NCBI RefSeq assembly: GCF_932274485.2 | Contig: NC_065886.2 | Coordinates: 39,605,501 to 39,669,500, forward strand | Direction: 5' to 3' | Length of the DNA: 64,000 nt | Source of the DNA: Patella vulgata | Taxonomy: Eukaryota > Mollusca > Gastropoda > Patellidae | Shown here: positions 1 through 12,400 of the stretch, in pieces | How the letters are laid out: each line of letters opens with the position of its first letter | How positions within the stretch are numbered: the first letter of the stretch is position 1 | The notes under the pieces: generated by a model | The model's database searches: none | What the model saw: only the letters and a program-made list of their open reading frames with translations | Told to the model about the DNA's origin: nothing | Made by a program: the position numbers and the translations under genes

Positions 1-45
1 CTGTTATTCTCATTATATTTCAGTTCATTTTATCTGTGGGGGGGG

Positions 46-287
46 ATGGGCGGAGCTGGTGGCCAAATGGGTTAATGCGTGCGTATTGGATCATAAAGTC
101 TGTCCTTGAATCAAGGGCGTGGTTTTGATTCCCCCAGAAGTAGAGTGACAAGAAGTAGAGTCACCTGTCCATCCTCTCAGGTTTCCTCCACAACTAAAGA
201 CCCCTATGCACAAGCAAGTTATTGAAATAAAATTTAACTGTCTGTTAGTCCCGAAATGACCTAGTCTGTGTCGCGCGCTCTCATTTC
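46..287 (+). repeat. tRNA-derived SINE, family A
   Basis: The head has a tRNA-like A box (TGGCCAAATGGGTTAATGCG) and a B box near GGTTTTGATTCCC. The body includes TTATTGAAATAAAATTTAAC, the stretch TAGTCCCGAAATGACCTAG and a GTGTCGCG tail. The same body recurs at least six more times in this window. Confidence 0.7.
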
Positions 288-318
288 ATCTAATCCTGTT
301 ATCTCTGGTATTTTTCAG

Positions 319-434
319 TATATGTTCGGAAGAGAAGAATATCTCTCTAGCTAATGTTGATAAATTTCTTCCAAAGATAAAAACCAAAGATGATAACATC
401 AGTCCCCAAAAAATACCACAATCACCAAAAACTC
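319..434 (+). CDS. INTU: INTU exon (first in window)
   Basis: Preceded by a pyrimidine-rich TTTTTCAG and followed by GTAAGT. The open frame begins at base 320 with ICSEEKNISLANVDKFLPK and runs in frame to a phase-1 end. It is a low-complexity polar linker. The exon before it lies outside the window. Confidence 0.7.
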
Positions 435-3400
435 GTAAGTTTCACATTTTGTTTCTTTTGTGATGGTAAAAGTTACTTGTCATAATACTTCTCTGGGGGT
501 TCTTAAGTCATCTTGAAACGAACCATCCAAATTATACTTTTATAAACAAGATAAATGAACAAACCAGCCAAATTGTTTTTTATACACTCACATTTTCATG
601 TGGACGTATATTTTATAAAGAAAATAAACTAACCAAAATATATATTTATAAAAAAAGAAATAAATAAACCCAACAAAATATATATTTAAGAATTGAAAGG
701 GCTGCTGAAATTTATTAAAGAGAATGTGGGTTCCAGTCCATAAAAACATCTGATGTAAATATGGTGTTAATTTTGGTATTATATTATATTTTAGCTGTAA
801 GTCCAATGAAATCCGATCCAGGAAGATATAAATACAGTCCTCACAGTGATCGTCATTCTAGTAAGTTGATATTGTCAGTCAATCAGTAGAATGTGTCTTA
901 TTCCAAATTTGAGAGGTCTTGCAATTGACATCAATCAAAATGATTCTTAACATTTTACAAATGAAGATAGGCATACACCATACAGTGTGTTATGAGAGAA
1001 ATGTTGCCCAATACACCAGCACTATGGCCTACTCAAACTGTCAGCTAACTTTTTAAAGTAATGTGCTGCCAACTGGGCTCACAGACCCTCAGTTTATTGT
1101 CCCATCTGAATAACTAGACAGTTATTCTTGTCTCCGTCTTGGACCAATTGAAAGGAGAACATATGTTGGAATATCCAGAAGAACTTTCTCAGCCAGCACC
1201 TGTATCTTGGTTGGTTAGGGAGTCATCACAATAATCCCTCAACCACGTAGGCTCCTGCCTTGCCATTGACATTCTGCGATAATTTAACTCATCGTTATAA
1301 CAAAAAGATGGGCTTAACCAAATCTTTTGGGATTTCTTTTTACAATTATAGATGCAAGTGATGATATAGACAGTAGTCATGGTAACATTAAACGACAAGG
1401 GAGCAAACTCTCATATGGTTCTAATGATTCAACAGGAAGTAGTAATAGTGCTGGACAACAGAAAATTCAGGTAGGTACCATATTAGATTATTTAAAATTA
1501 CGTAACATTAATTTGGGACCAGTTGCCAATCTTTTTGATTCAGTCACAAACTGTTTGACAGCGGTAATGTAAATGCCTTCTTTAACCACTGTACAAGATG
1601 CCAGACCTTTGTGAGGTGCTCATAAGACATGTGTTGTTTACATCGGGCATAGTAATACAAACAGTTGGTTAGCATGCGCGCGCTGTATCATACGGTCTGT
1701 CATTGAGTCAACTGGCGGGGTTTCGATTCCCCGGTTGTACGTGACAAGGAGTTGGATCACCTGTCCAATCTCGTGGGTTTTCTCCGGGTCCTATGGTTTC
1801 CTCCCACTGCTAAAGACCCCTACGCGCGAGCAACGTTAAACCCCATTTCTCTCTCTCTCTCTCACAAACTGGTCTTGGCAGAATCGGTGTCTTTTACTCA
1901 TTTTTACTCATATACCCATTCACACTAAACAGAGAATATTTTTCCTCTAGTTATGCTTCAAACACCTTTCAAACACCTTTATTTTTGTTCTTAAAGATAC
2001 ATTATGGGAGATAAGATAACGAGATGGCAGTTCTCGCTATAATACTTAAAAACTAGATAGTGTAAAGGTAATTTGCTGAAAATTTCAGTCAAATTGATCC
2101 ACTATGAGCCGAGAAAAAAGCGTGTGAAATTTTTGCATAGTCTCGGTCATCATTACTAAAATCATTAATATAAACAGCATAGTCTTGATTATCCACTTTT
2201 ATTGATTTAATTATCAATAGCCGTTAGCGGCATATAGGAATCTAATCCAGCCAACATCGAAGGCTAGCCTTGACATCGAGAGTTTATTATGGTCTGGATA
2301 AGTTAATTAATGTCTAAATGATAATTTAGATAACATTTCAGGCCTAAAGAAAGACTTGTAATAAGCAGATTTTGCTCTTGCATAATGCATGTTTAATAAT
2401 TTTTTAAAAAATGTTTTAGAATTTCATTAGCAGAAGTAAAACTGTTAATATTGAGAGCTGCTAATTAAATGTCATCTCTGTCAGTGATCAGTTAAATTGA
2501 GCCACTGTATCAAATCTGACTTATATAATAAATTGATGGCTTTGAATAATTCTGCATGAATCAAAATATCGAAAGTCTAAATATTTAAAGATGTGGTGTC
2601 TTTATCCACAAAATTAAATAAACAGTTTTCCCCAAATAAATAAGTCCCAGAGGCCTGTTAGAGGTCAGGTATAACAGAGAGAGAGAGAGAGAAATGGGGT
2701 TTAACGTCCACTCGACACAAACTAGGTCATTTCGGGACTAACATATGGTTTAATTTTATTTCAATAATTCGCTTGCGCATAGGGGTCTTTAGCAGTGGGA
2801 GGAAACCGGAGGACCCAGAGAAAACCCACAAGGTTGGACAGGCGACCCTACTCCTTGTCACGTACAACCGGGGATTCGAAAACTTGCCAGTCGACTCAAT
2901 GACAGACTTTATGATTCAGTGCACGCCATTCAGCCATCCACCCCCCAGGTATAACAGATTTTACTTAAAGATACATTATGTAAGATTTAGATAAAGAGCT
3001 AGCCATTCTTGCTATAATAGTTTGAAAATAGTTAATGTAAAATGAATAATTTGAAAATTTCATTCAAATTACTCTATTGCAAGCGAAGATATTAGCCTTT
3101 GAAGGTTTGACAAGACGTGTGCAATAATTTCAACCACCATACTGGTTGTTCGAAGCGTAAGTCCCGCTCCTCCATTTTTAGCTTAAATCCAAATATGGCT
3201 GAACTGTTCTTATCTATTTAATATCGGAGAAATCCGATGCCATTGGATAAGTTAATTAATGTCTAATTAATAATATAGAAAACATTTCAAGCCTAAAAGA
3301 CCTGCAATAGACAGATTTACCTCTTGCATAATGTTTGTTTAAATATAGGGGGGGTTGGATGGCTTAATGGTTAGCATGTGCTCGCTGTGTCATAAAGTCT

Positions 3401-6400
3401 GTCATTGAGTCAACTGGCGTGGTTTCGATTCCCCTGTTGTATGTGACAAGGAGTGGGTCGCCTGTCCAACCTCGTGGGTTTTCTCCGGGTCCTCCAGTTT
3501 CCTCCCACTGCTAAAGACCCATACGCGCAAGCGAGTTATTGAAATAAAATTAAACCATATGTTAATCCCGAAATGACCTAGTTTGTGTCGAGTGGACATT
3601 AAACACTCTCTCTCTCTCTCTCTCTCCCTCCCTCCCACTGCTAAAGACCCCTACGCACAAATGCGAATTATGGAAATAAAATTAGTCCCAAAATGACCTA
3701 GTTTGTGTCGAGTTACGTTAAACCACATTTATCTCTCTCTCTCTCTTTGTTTTCTAACACGTGCGCTTTAGATCATAAGATCTGACATAGAGCCAAGAGG
3801 CCTGGTTTCGGTCCCACACTTGTACCTGACAAGGAATAGAGTTACCTGTCTGACATCATGTTACATCTCTCTCTCTCTTGTCCTCATGCGCAGACCCATC
3901 TTGTTTTTCTTCCTGTTTTTGGAGACCTATTATTTTCCAAAAAAAAAGTCTGAGTATGCCTGTTACTTTGACAATTGCGATATGACGTCAAAATTCAAAG
4001 ATGGTGTGATGACGTCTTGTTCGGTTCATGGTCCAATATACGCTTGTGCTCGTTTTAAAAATACTCATTTGGTAAAGAGGGTCAATTAAACCCAGCCCCC
4101 AACAGTAGCAGATTTATATGCTACAACTTCATGATCAATATTAAACGATTTTCACAAAGCCCACAATCTCACCCACCTAACCATACACCTTAAAAATCTA
4201 GATCTGCATGATTGCATTTATTTCTCTTTCTTCCTTGCTGTTCTTACTGTGGAGGTCAAAGGTCAGGATTGATCAACATCAGTCTGTTTCTTCTGTCTGC
4301 AGCCGTGGAAGGTCAGTGAGGTAGACATTGGCTCGCTAACCCAGCATTTTTCCCCCTTGTCAGTGGTGCAGGACAGGGGGCCTGACAAGGGACAACATAT
4401 AGTCATTCCGATGGACAAAAAAAACAGGTCCAATGTACAGATTGGCATGCATGTAAAAGAACCCTTAGCAGTTGGAATTCGATATAAGAGTAGGCCAAAG
4501 CACTGCTGTTCGTACAAAATTTCCCTCACAGCATACTGTATGAGTTTTTATGAAAACCGTAAATTAAAAACTGTTTTGCTTGTGTTACATTAGGGATTAT
4601 TTCTAAATACTTGTGGAAAATGACTTGTCTTCCCCTTTAATCCCATGGGTCTGATCATACCTAGCACTAGATCAAGATTTACATTTAGTGAAATATAAAG
4701 ATGTTGTCATATATTAATTTATTAAGTTGTTATATTACATGTATAACTTAATAATAATAACTTTATTTTAATAAAGCAATCTACACATAAGTACACTGGC
4801 ATATTAATAATTAAACAAGGATAATACATAAAATTATAAAAAACAAGGTAATATGTAGCACAAAATTAATGAATAAAACAACAGGATTATAAAGGATATA
4901 CAAGTTCATTTGAATGTTTTAAATTAAAATATTTCACTTCGCTAAATACATAGATTTCCATATAAATGAACATTAAGCTGGTAACTCCTTCAGTATGAAT
5001 ATCACTTCCACCAGTACTTGCATTCTGACGTATATATAACATCTTCAACATTTTTATGGAAAATATATCATCCATAAGAATTGATCGAGTACTATACCTG
5101 GGTTTGTTTTGGCATTATTGGTCCATCCTAAGTTAGAGTAGGAATCAGAATATTAAAATTACAATATTAAATTCATTTTCAAGAATGGTCAGATTAATTT
5201 ATTAAATGGTCAACATCTTAAATTTATTTTCATTATGTCATAACCTACTGATCAATTGGTGATAGGCCACATGGTAAAGTTATCCATGTCTCTTCATATG
5301 GTGGTTTATTTTAATAGTTGTCTCAAATGTAAATTTATTCACCTCGTCCACAAAAGGGTTGTCTTTATTCAGTAATAAGAAATCAGGTTCTATTAGCTTA
5401 TACCAGTAACAAATTATTCCTGTACTTTTAAATTTAACATTATCATCTCTTTCATTTACAATGTAGTTTTCTGTTTTCACAAGAGGCTTGTTCTGATCTG
5501 TTCTGTTTATCAGTTTTATTGTACTGGTTACTATGTCAAAGTTTTTATTGACATCTTTTGGGTTCTTCAGATATAAAACAATATCCAGCCTGTCTTCAAT
5601 GTATAGGACTTTTATATACCACGTCAATCCGAATATTTCAGCATCATTACTATAGTAAGAGTTTCCTACTTGTATTAAACTTGCGTCAAATGTGGATGTA
5701 AAAGTTCCTGTGATAATCGCATGTAAATCCCCCAGCTGTTGTTTTAAAGACTGGACGTCAATATCTACCATGGGGAAATCTGGATACCTTATCTCCTGAT
5801 AATCTGGACTTCTAGATGTGTGGTCATCTGCCAATGTTTGGACTTGAGGTAAAATATCTAGAACCGGAATGGTAGCCTCCCTCTTTAAAACATCATCGGA
5901 ACATTGTACACTTGTCTGGAGCTGATACTCTAATTTGTTGACATCTTCCTGTAATTTCCTGAGCTTTTCACATTCTTCATCTCGCATTTTAATAGCATCA
6001 TCTTTCACATCCTCGGCATGTTTTCTGGCTGCATCACAGATCTTCTCCACTTGTTTATCAACATCATCACAGACTCTAGCAGCTGAATTGTTGATGTTGG
6101 TTATTTGCTGGGTTAGAGTATGATTAAATACCCGTATCTCTTCAATCTTCAGTTCTAATTTCTGTTTCAATGTCTTCAGTTTCTCTTTCATTTCTAAACC
6201 GACTTCATCTAGGTCAGCTTTCTTATGAGTTTCATGATCAATCACATTACATTTGTAACAAATTGGTGTTGAACAGTCACGGCAATAAAAATTTAACAAC
6301 ACTCTCTTATGTTTTGGACATGTCTGTTGACCATCGATGTCTTCGATGTAGAAATTCGTCGTAAATCCACTAGCTCCACCCTTGGGAACTTCCGTTTCGT

Positions 6401-9400
6401 TTCTACAAATTGGACAATTGAACTTTTTGAGATGAGTGTGTGCCTTGATATGATCGTTGAGGCAGTGTTGACAAAAAGTGTGAAAACATGGAAGTATCTT
6501 GGGTTGTGTAAAATCCTCCAAACAAATTGAACAGGAGTGTTTATGATTAGATGCCATCACATCAGGAACACAGTGATACATGTATTCATACCTGTATAAT
6601 GGATAAACTATCAATCAATTGTGTTGTGTTAAATCATTCTATTATATAAATTGAACATAAATAAGTGTTTAGGATTTGACGCCATCTTGGCTGTGACTCA
6701 AGAAACATTACATTACCCTTTATAATCCATGACCTATAAAATACATCAAGAAAATATATTTAAGCCGAAGATCCAGGGTTAAAGTAAAGATGTGCCATTT
6801 GCATGTTTTGTTTAATCCACGTTAATATGTACTCAAATTGATTATTTAACATTTAATTAAGAAAACAAGATCAAAACACTAACGATAGATTCCATCAGAT
6901 TTAAAACATGTCTACCAATAAATAATCGCGGACAGGAAAATGACGACAAGCTTATTACATAGCGAAGCAGCATAGATCGGTTAAATTTCAAATCCATATA
7001 TTTTTGTAAATACTGATTCTAATTGAACCATTTTCCTGTAGTGCTAAAATGGCGTATAAGGAATTTAAGGTGAAAGATGTTACATGCTCATGAAACAGTT
7101 GTGTGTCAAGTCATAAAAAACATACCAGGGTCTTGCAATGTTTGCTCAAATTTATTTAATCTTGGGGAGTCCTCGAAACTACCTGTTCACAATTAATTTC
7201 ACATAAGATAAATTTCAGTAAAAAACAATCTTCTGAGTAAGTGGTTTCTTGTCGGGTTTCGATTAATATGAGGTCATTTGCTGAGTGTGTCTATTGAGTA
7301 AAAGTTATTCAAGTAGTACGTTTTATCCACAGTTCCCCTTGTTATTGTTGAAGGCCTGACAAGCACAACTATCTAGTCTTTTGGATGAGATGAAAAAACA
7401 AGTACACATTGGCAGTAAGCACACTGCATGGTGTATATCCATCTTCATTAGCCAATTCCACTAGTCGGTGCAGAAGTAGGACATTAAACCCCATTTCATT
7501 TTATCCACAGTCCCAATGAACCGCTATTAGTACTTATGAGAGACTGAAATGTACAACAGATTCTGGGACTAAACTGCAGAAAAAGAAGTTGGCAGGTGGC
7601 AATTCCAGAATTTTGATATTTATGGTAAATCGACAGCGATTAACAACTTCGTCTTTCATATACAATCAATTCTCCTTCAACTTCGCACCCCTTGCTAGCC
7701 ACCCTGACTGCCGAGTCATGTGACATAAACAAAACTTCTTTTTATAGATTTTTTATAGCTTGGTGTATTTTCTCACAAATACAATGTTTTGAGAGGGATT
7801 TGAGGCAAACTTTTGATAGATTAATTAGTTTGAATATGTTTTTAGTCCAAATATATCATCAAATCACCCAGTTTGTACATGGGAAGGTATCTTTAATATC
7901 TAGTTTATTATGTGCAGTATATCTCTTTTATATAACTGATGTCGTACAAGGACGATTATACTGTTTCTCGTTTCTAATGTGGATTATATTGGGTAATTGG
8001 GGTTAAACGTTCATGATATTACACACAATTATTGTACTTGTATAATACCTTATAAGCTTGTAAATATAAAGTCCTTAAAGATGCATTATGTAAGATTTAT
8101 ATAAAGAGCTGACAGTTCTCACTATAATAGTTAAAAATAGATAATGGATAGGGAATATATTGAAAATTTCAGTCAAATTACTTTATCCTGAGTGGAGTTA
8201 TGGCCCTTTGAAGAACAGTGTAGTCTAAATTGTCATTGCTATGATAATAAACAAAGTCTCGATGGTCCATTTTTTAATGTCTAATTAATGATTTTTATTC
8301 GCCCACATTGAAATGTGGTAGTATATTATTGTCGCCCCCGTCCGTCCGCCTGTCTGTCCGTCGGTCCGGCGTCCACAAGCAATAGAGGCTAAAGTTAATA
8401 TCCGATTGACTTTAAATTTATAGACAGTGTTTGAGGTCATGAGACAAAGAATCATATTGATTTTCAACGATTTCGGATAATTACTGCCAAAGTTATTGCC
8501 CTTGATCAATTTGAAAAATCTTGTGACTCTATAGAGGCTAAAGTTATCAACCGATTGACTTCAGATTGATACACAAAGTTTAAGGTCTTGAGATGAACCA
8601 GTATATTGATTTTCAATGAATTTTGATAAATTGAACAGCTAAATCCATGATATTAAATGTTTCGTATACTAAACGTTAGCATGGTGCAGAACTTTATAAA
8701 AACCAAACAAATTCTAATGGTTTTCTGATAATTACTTAATGAGTTGTTACTCTTAATCCAATTTTAATGTATTATAAATGTTTCATTACAGAAAAAAGTA
8801 AAAATATGTGACAGCTCTTGTTTACTGCCCGTAACGATTTAGCTGCTGTGGACATATGTTTCGTTGCCTGGCAACCTATCTTTACTTTTACTTTTGTTTT
8901 ACATTTTAAATTACTTTTAAAAATGATTTTAGTTTTCCTTTGTGATTTGATTTTAATTTACATTTTGGTTTTACTTTTACTTTTATTTTTATTTTTGCTT
9001 TTGATTTAATTTTGATTTAACTTTTGCTTTTGGTTGAACTTTAGTTTATAATTTAATTTTAATTTTGACTTTGTTTTTCATTTTCATTTCATTTTATTTA
9101 GGTTTTTAAAGAAATTTTGTTAAATCCTGAATGATAACTATAGGCCACCATACATGTCGCTATCAAAAAATAATCTAATTACTAAAAATAAACTACTTTC
9201 AATTTATTTTATATAGTGCTAGATCAGATTAACCAATATATATAATAGAAACATATATAACACGCTCATGATTTGACTAAATCATGGTCATCAAACAATT
9301 CGTCTGATTTGTAACGCAAATGTCTATTTTATAACACAAATGTCTATTTTGTAACACAAATGTCTATTTTGTAACACAAATGTCTATTTTGTAACACAAA

Positions 9401-12400
9401 TGTCTGATTTGTAACACAAATATTGATTTTAAGATACAAATTTTAGTGTACAAATGCCGAAATACCACAACAAATAAAGAAATAAGAATTGAGGACTATG
9501 AATTAAGAATTAAGAAAACTGAATAAAGAGCTGTTTGGCCTTCCATAGTACAGTGGTTTTGAGCAGTTTGGGGCAGTCCAAGTGCTTAAGAGATGTAGGC
9601 CTACTTACTATTGGTAAGATTTGATCAAGTTGCCATCTTATGTAAGCATCAGAGCAATACAGACAGTCGGCATCAACAATGAACAACTAATAAAAAATAT
9701 GCAACAAAACCAATCAAATTTGATGGCTCTTACACTCCACTCATTTGACTGCCTGGCCCCATGTGATGTACACTCGACTTTTGTGTTCTCGAGTTGTGAG
9801 TCCTGCTCAAACTTGTCATCTCCAAATGAATTCATATCCTGTAGTTTCATAGCAGATGTCTTTCTCCTCATCAACTGATCTTCAGGAATTATTTTTGGAG
9901 ATGGGGTACGGGTAAAAAGAGACCAGGCCACTGCCTGTGCTTTCTTTTTGTCATGAAGCCAAAGACTGATGGTTGTTGCCAAGGCAATAAGAGAACTTTT
10001 ACAGATCAGACAAACTAGGTAAATGCTAAAATAACTGAGCGTGTCCGAATTGGATGGCAACGTTTGGTTTATGTAGGTCATGTAAATGGCGTAAGACAAC
10101 AACAGTGATATAGATACGCCAGTTCTTTCTCCCCCGCCTGCTGGTAAAATAAATACGAAACTATTCAACAGTGAAAGGCAGATAACAGGAAATAGACTGT
10201 TTACTACGTGTGTTAGAGCACGCCTTTTCATAGTAAACGTTATTATAGCAATTGAAAAATACGTTCCCAGAGCTTCTGTCTCCACCCTCATTGCACAACG
10301 AACACTCAAATCAACTAGATCCCATTCGGAACTGTTTTGAAAAATGGCCAAATCTATACCAGCATTTGAATCTGTCCTCAGAATAATTTTGGAGGCATTT
10401 CCACCATCAGGAATTAAGTATATCTTACATATCTGGGTATCAAATGGAAATTTCAAAACTTGAACGGAACATGTAGTAACATATGTATTTTGAACAGTTA
10501 GTATGACATGGTGATAATATGGTCTATTGTGAACAAAAGCTTTGCTTTGTGCTGTATCTAATTGGTTTTCAGTATTAGCAGAATTGCTGATCATTATATC
10601 TGGTGTCCATATGTAATTTGCTGGTAAAATCAAAGAGGTTATCGTGGAATTCACAGTCTCCCATGTCAACAAGTTATCTTGCCATAGCATAGTAAAAGCA
10701 ATAGCAGTCTTTAAAAGTTGTTTTCGTTCATCCAGTTCTGCTATTAACAAAGGGGATATATGTATAGTTACATATATGTCTGCTCCATTTTGACTTGGTC
10801 TTACCAGAGGATCGTACCCAGCGAGAAGACTTTTAATAAACAGTGACTCGTTAAAAGAATATATAGGAATGATGAGTAACATAGATATAATAATGGTGGT
10901 ACAAAGAACAGTTGATGTTGTTCTTTGAAAGATAGCCATAACCTCATTTATCTTACTTTCAGATCTCAGTTATATTCCTTGGATAATGTCAGTTATATCC
11001 TGTGGATTCTTGGATAATCTCAGTTCTATTCCATGGATGGATAATGTCATTTATATTCTGTGGATAATGTCATTTATATCCAATGGGGAATTTCAGTTAT
11101 ATTCCATGGATAATGTCAGTTAATTCCCATGGATAAACTCAGTTATATTCCATGGATAATGTCAGTTATATCCCATGGATAATCTCAGTTATATCCCATG
11201 GATAATCTCAGTTATATCCTATGGATAATCTCAGTTATATCCCATGAATAATCTCAGTTATATCCCATGTATAATCTCAGTTATATTCCATGAATAATCT
11301 CAATTATATCCAGTGGACATTTTGATCACTGGTTAAACCTAAAATAACAAAATATAGGTCAGCATGTAAAACGTGAAAACAATATATGTTACTCAACTGT
11401 TCAATCGAATATATAATGTTCTAGGTGCCAGAAAATGTTCACAGTTTGTATTCTTAATGATAGCAGTTAATTAAGTTTTCACTAGATTTCACAACTGACA
11501 CAAAATCACATTGATATACACTGGAATAGTTTTCCACACAGTTTTCAAATTATGAGTAGGTAGATCCATTCAATAAAAAATTTCTGTGATACAATATTTT
11601 GAAGATAACTTGCAGCAGATCTGTTAATACTTTGTCAAACACAAAAACAATGTAATTTGTTTTAAAACTGAATTAGTTTAAACAGCACAAATTCGAATTC
11701 TTGCAGCTTGGAAACTCATTAATACATTATTGAAAAATAGTCAATTCAGGAGATCGTACAAACAATCTACCTGAGGTTGCAGCAGCATAACTAAATTACA
11801 GCTCCATGGCACCATTAAAGTAAAAAAAACTACCTGTAATACTATTCCATGGTGTAATAACTACATTATGATGAATATTAATAGAAACCTAATTTGATAT
11901 CCTGAGCAAACAGAACATATGAAATGTACTTTGTTATAACAATAACATCTATCTGGACACAATAAAGCATTTATATGGATGCAATTAAATTATTGCTGAT
12001 GGCTTTCCATTTATCTCTAAACTACAGACTGTGTATTTACATTTATAATATCATAATTATATTGATCAAAAACCCCATTAGCTAAAAGCTTAGTGAGTTT
12101 ATATTGCAGTGATGATTATATTTACAATTTGATTTATATATCACCTCAGTTTATCATCTAAAAAGTAAAGATAAGTGTATAGACACTATGTTGCACAGTA
12201 TGATGATCAATCTCTTTCACAAAAAAAGAGAGCGAGAGACTGGACACAAACTACCAGTAGGTCATTTTGGGACTAACATATGGTTTAATTTTATTTCAGT
12301 AATTCGCTTGCGCAGGGGTCTTTAGCAGTGGGATAAAACCGAAGGACCTGGAGAAAACCCACAAGGTTGGACAGGCAACCCTACTCCTTGTCAAGAACAA

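Larger units (their letters stand above)
1471..5279 (+). other. INTU intron, repeat-filled left part
   Basis: No exon-like frame was found. The stretch is mostly tRNA-derived SINE copies in both orientations, two TTAA-flanked MITEs (1991-2396 and 2965-3342), CT microsatellites and a partial second-family SINE near 4311-4500. The interval 4600-5279 is plain AT-rich DNA in which I see nothing specific. Confidence 0.6.
6615..9637. other. Spacer between the two nested genes
   Basis: AT-rich intronic DNA with no convincing exon. It holds a family B SINE tail (about 7395-7505), a truncated family 1 MITE (8075-8295), a diverged member of the GTCCG-rich family (about 8296-8700), a T-rich (TTTTAC/TTTTG)-like tract at 8880-9100 and a short minisatellite at 9305-9422. 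The remainder is featureless to me. Confidence 0.55.

Noticed and set aside
3351-3440. tRNA gene candidate
   Set aside because: A and B boxes are present but the acceptor stem and anticodon arm are not; it is a SINE head.
7692-8006. A 104-residue hydrophobic frame between the nested genes
   Set aside because: AT-rich, no start context, no splice support and no recognisable motif; likely chance.
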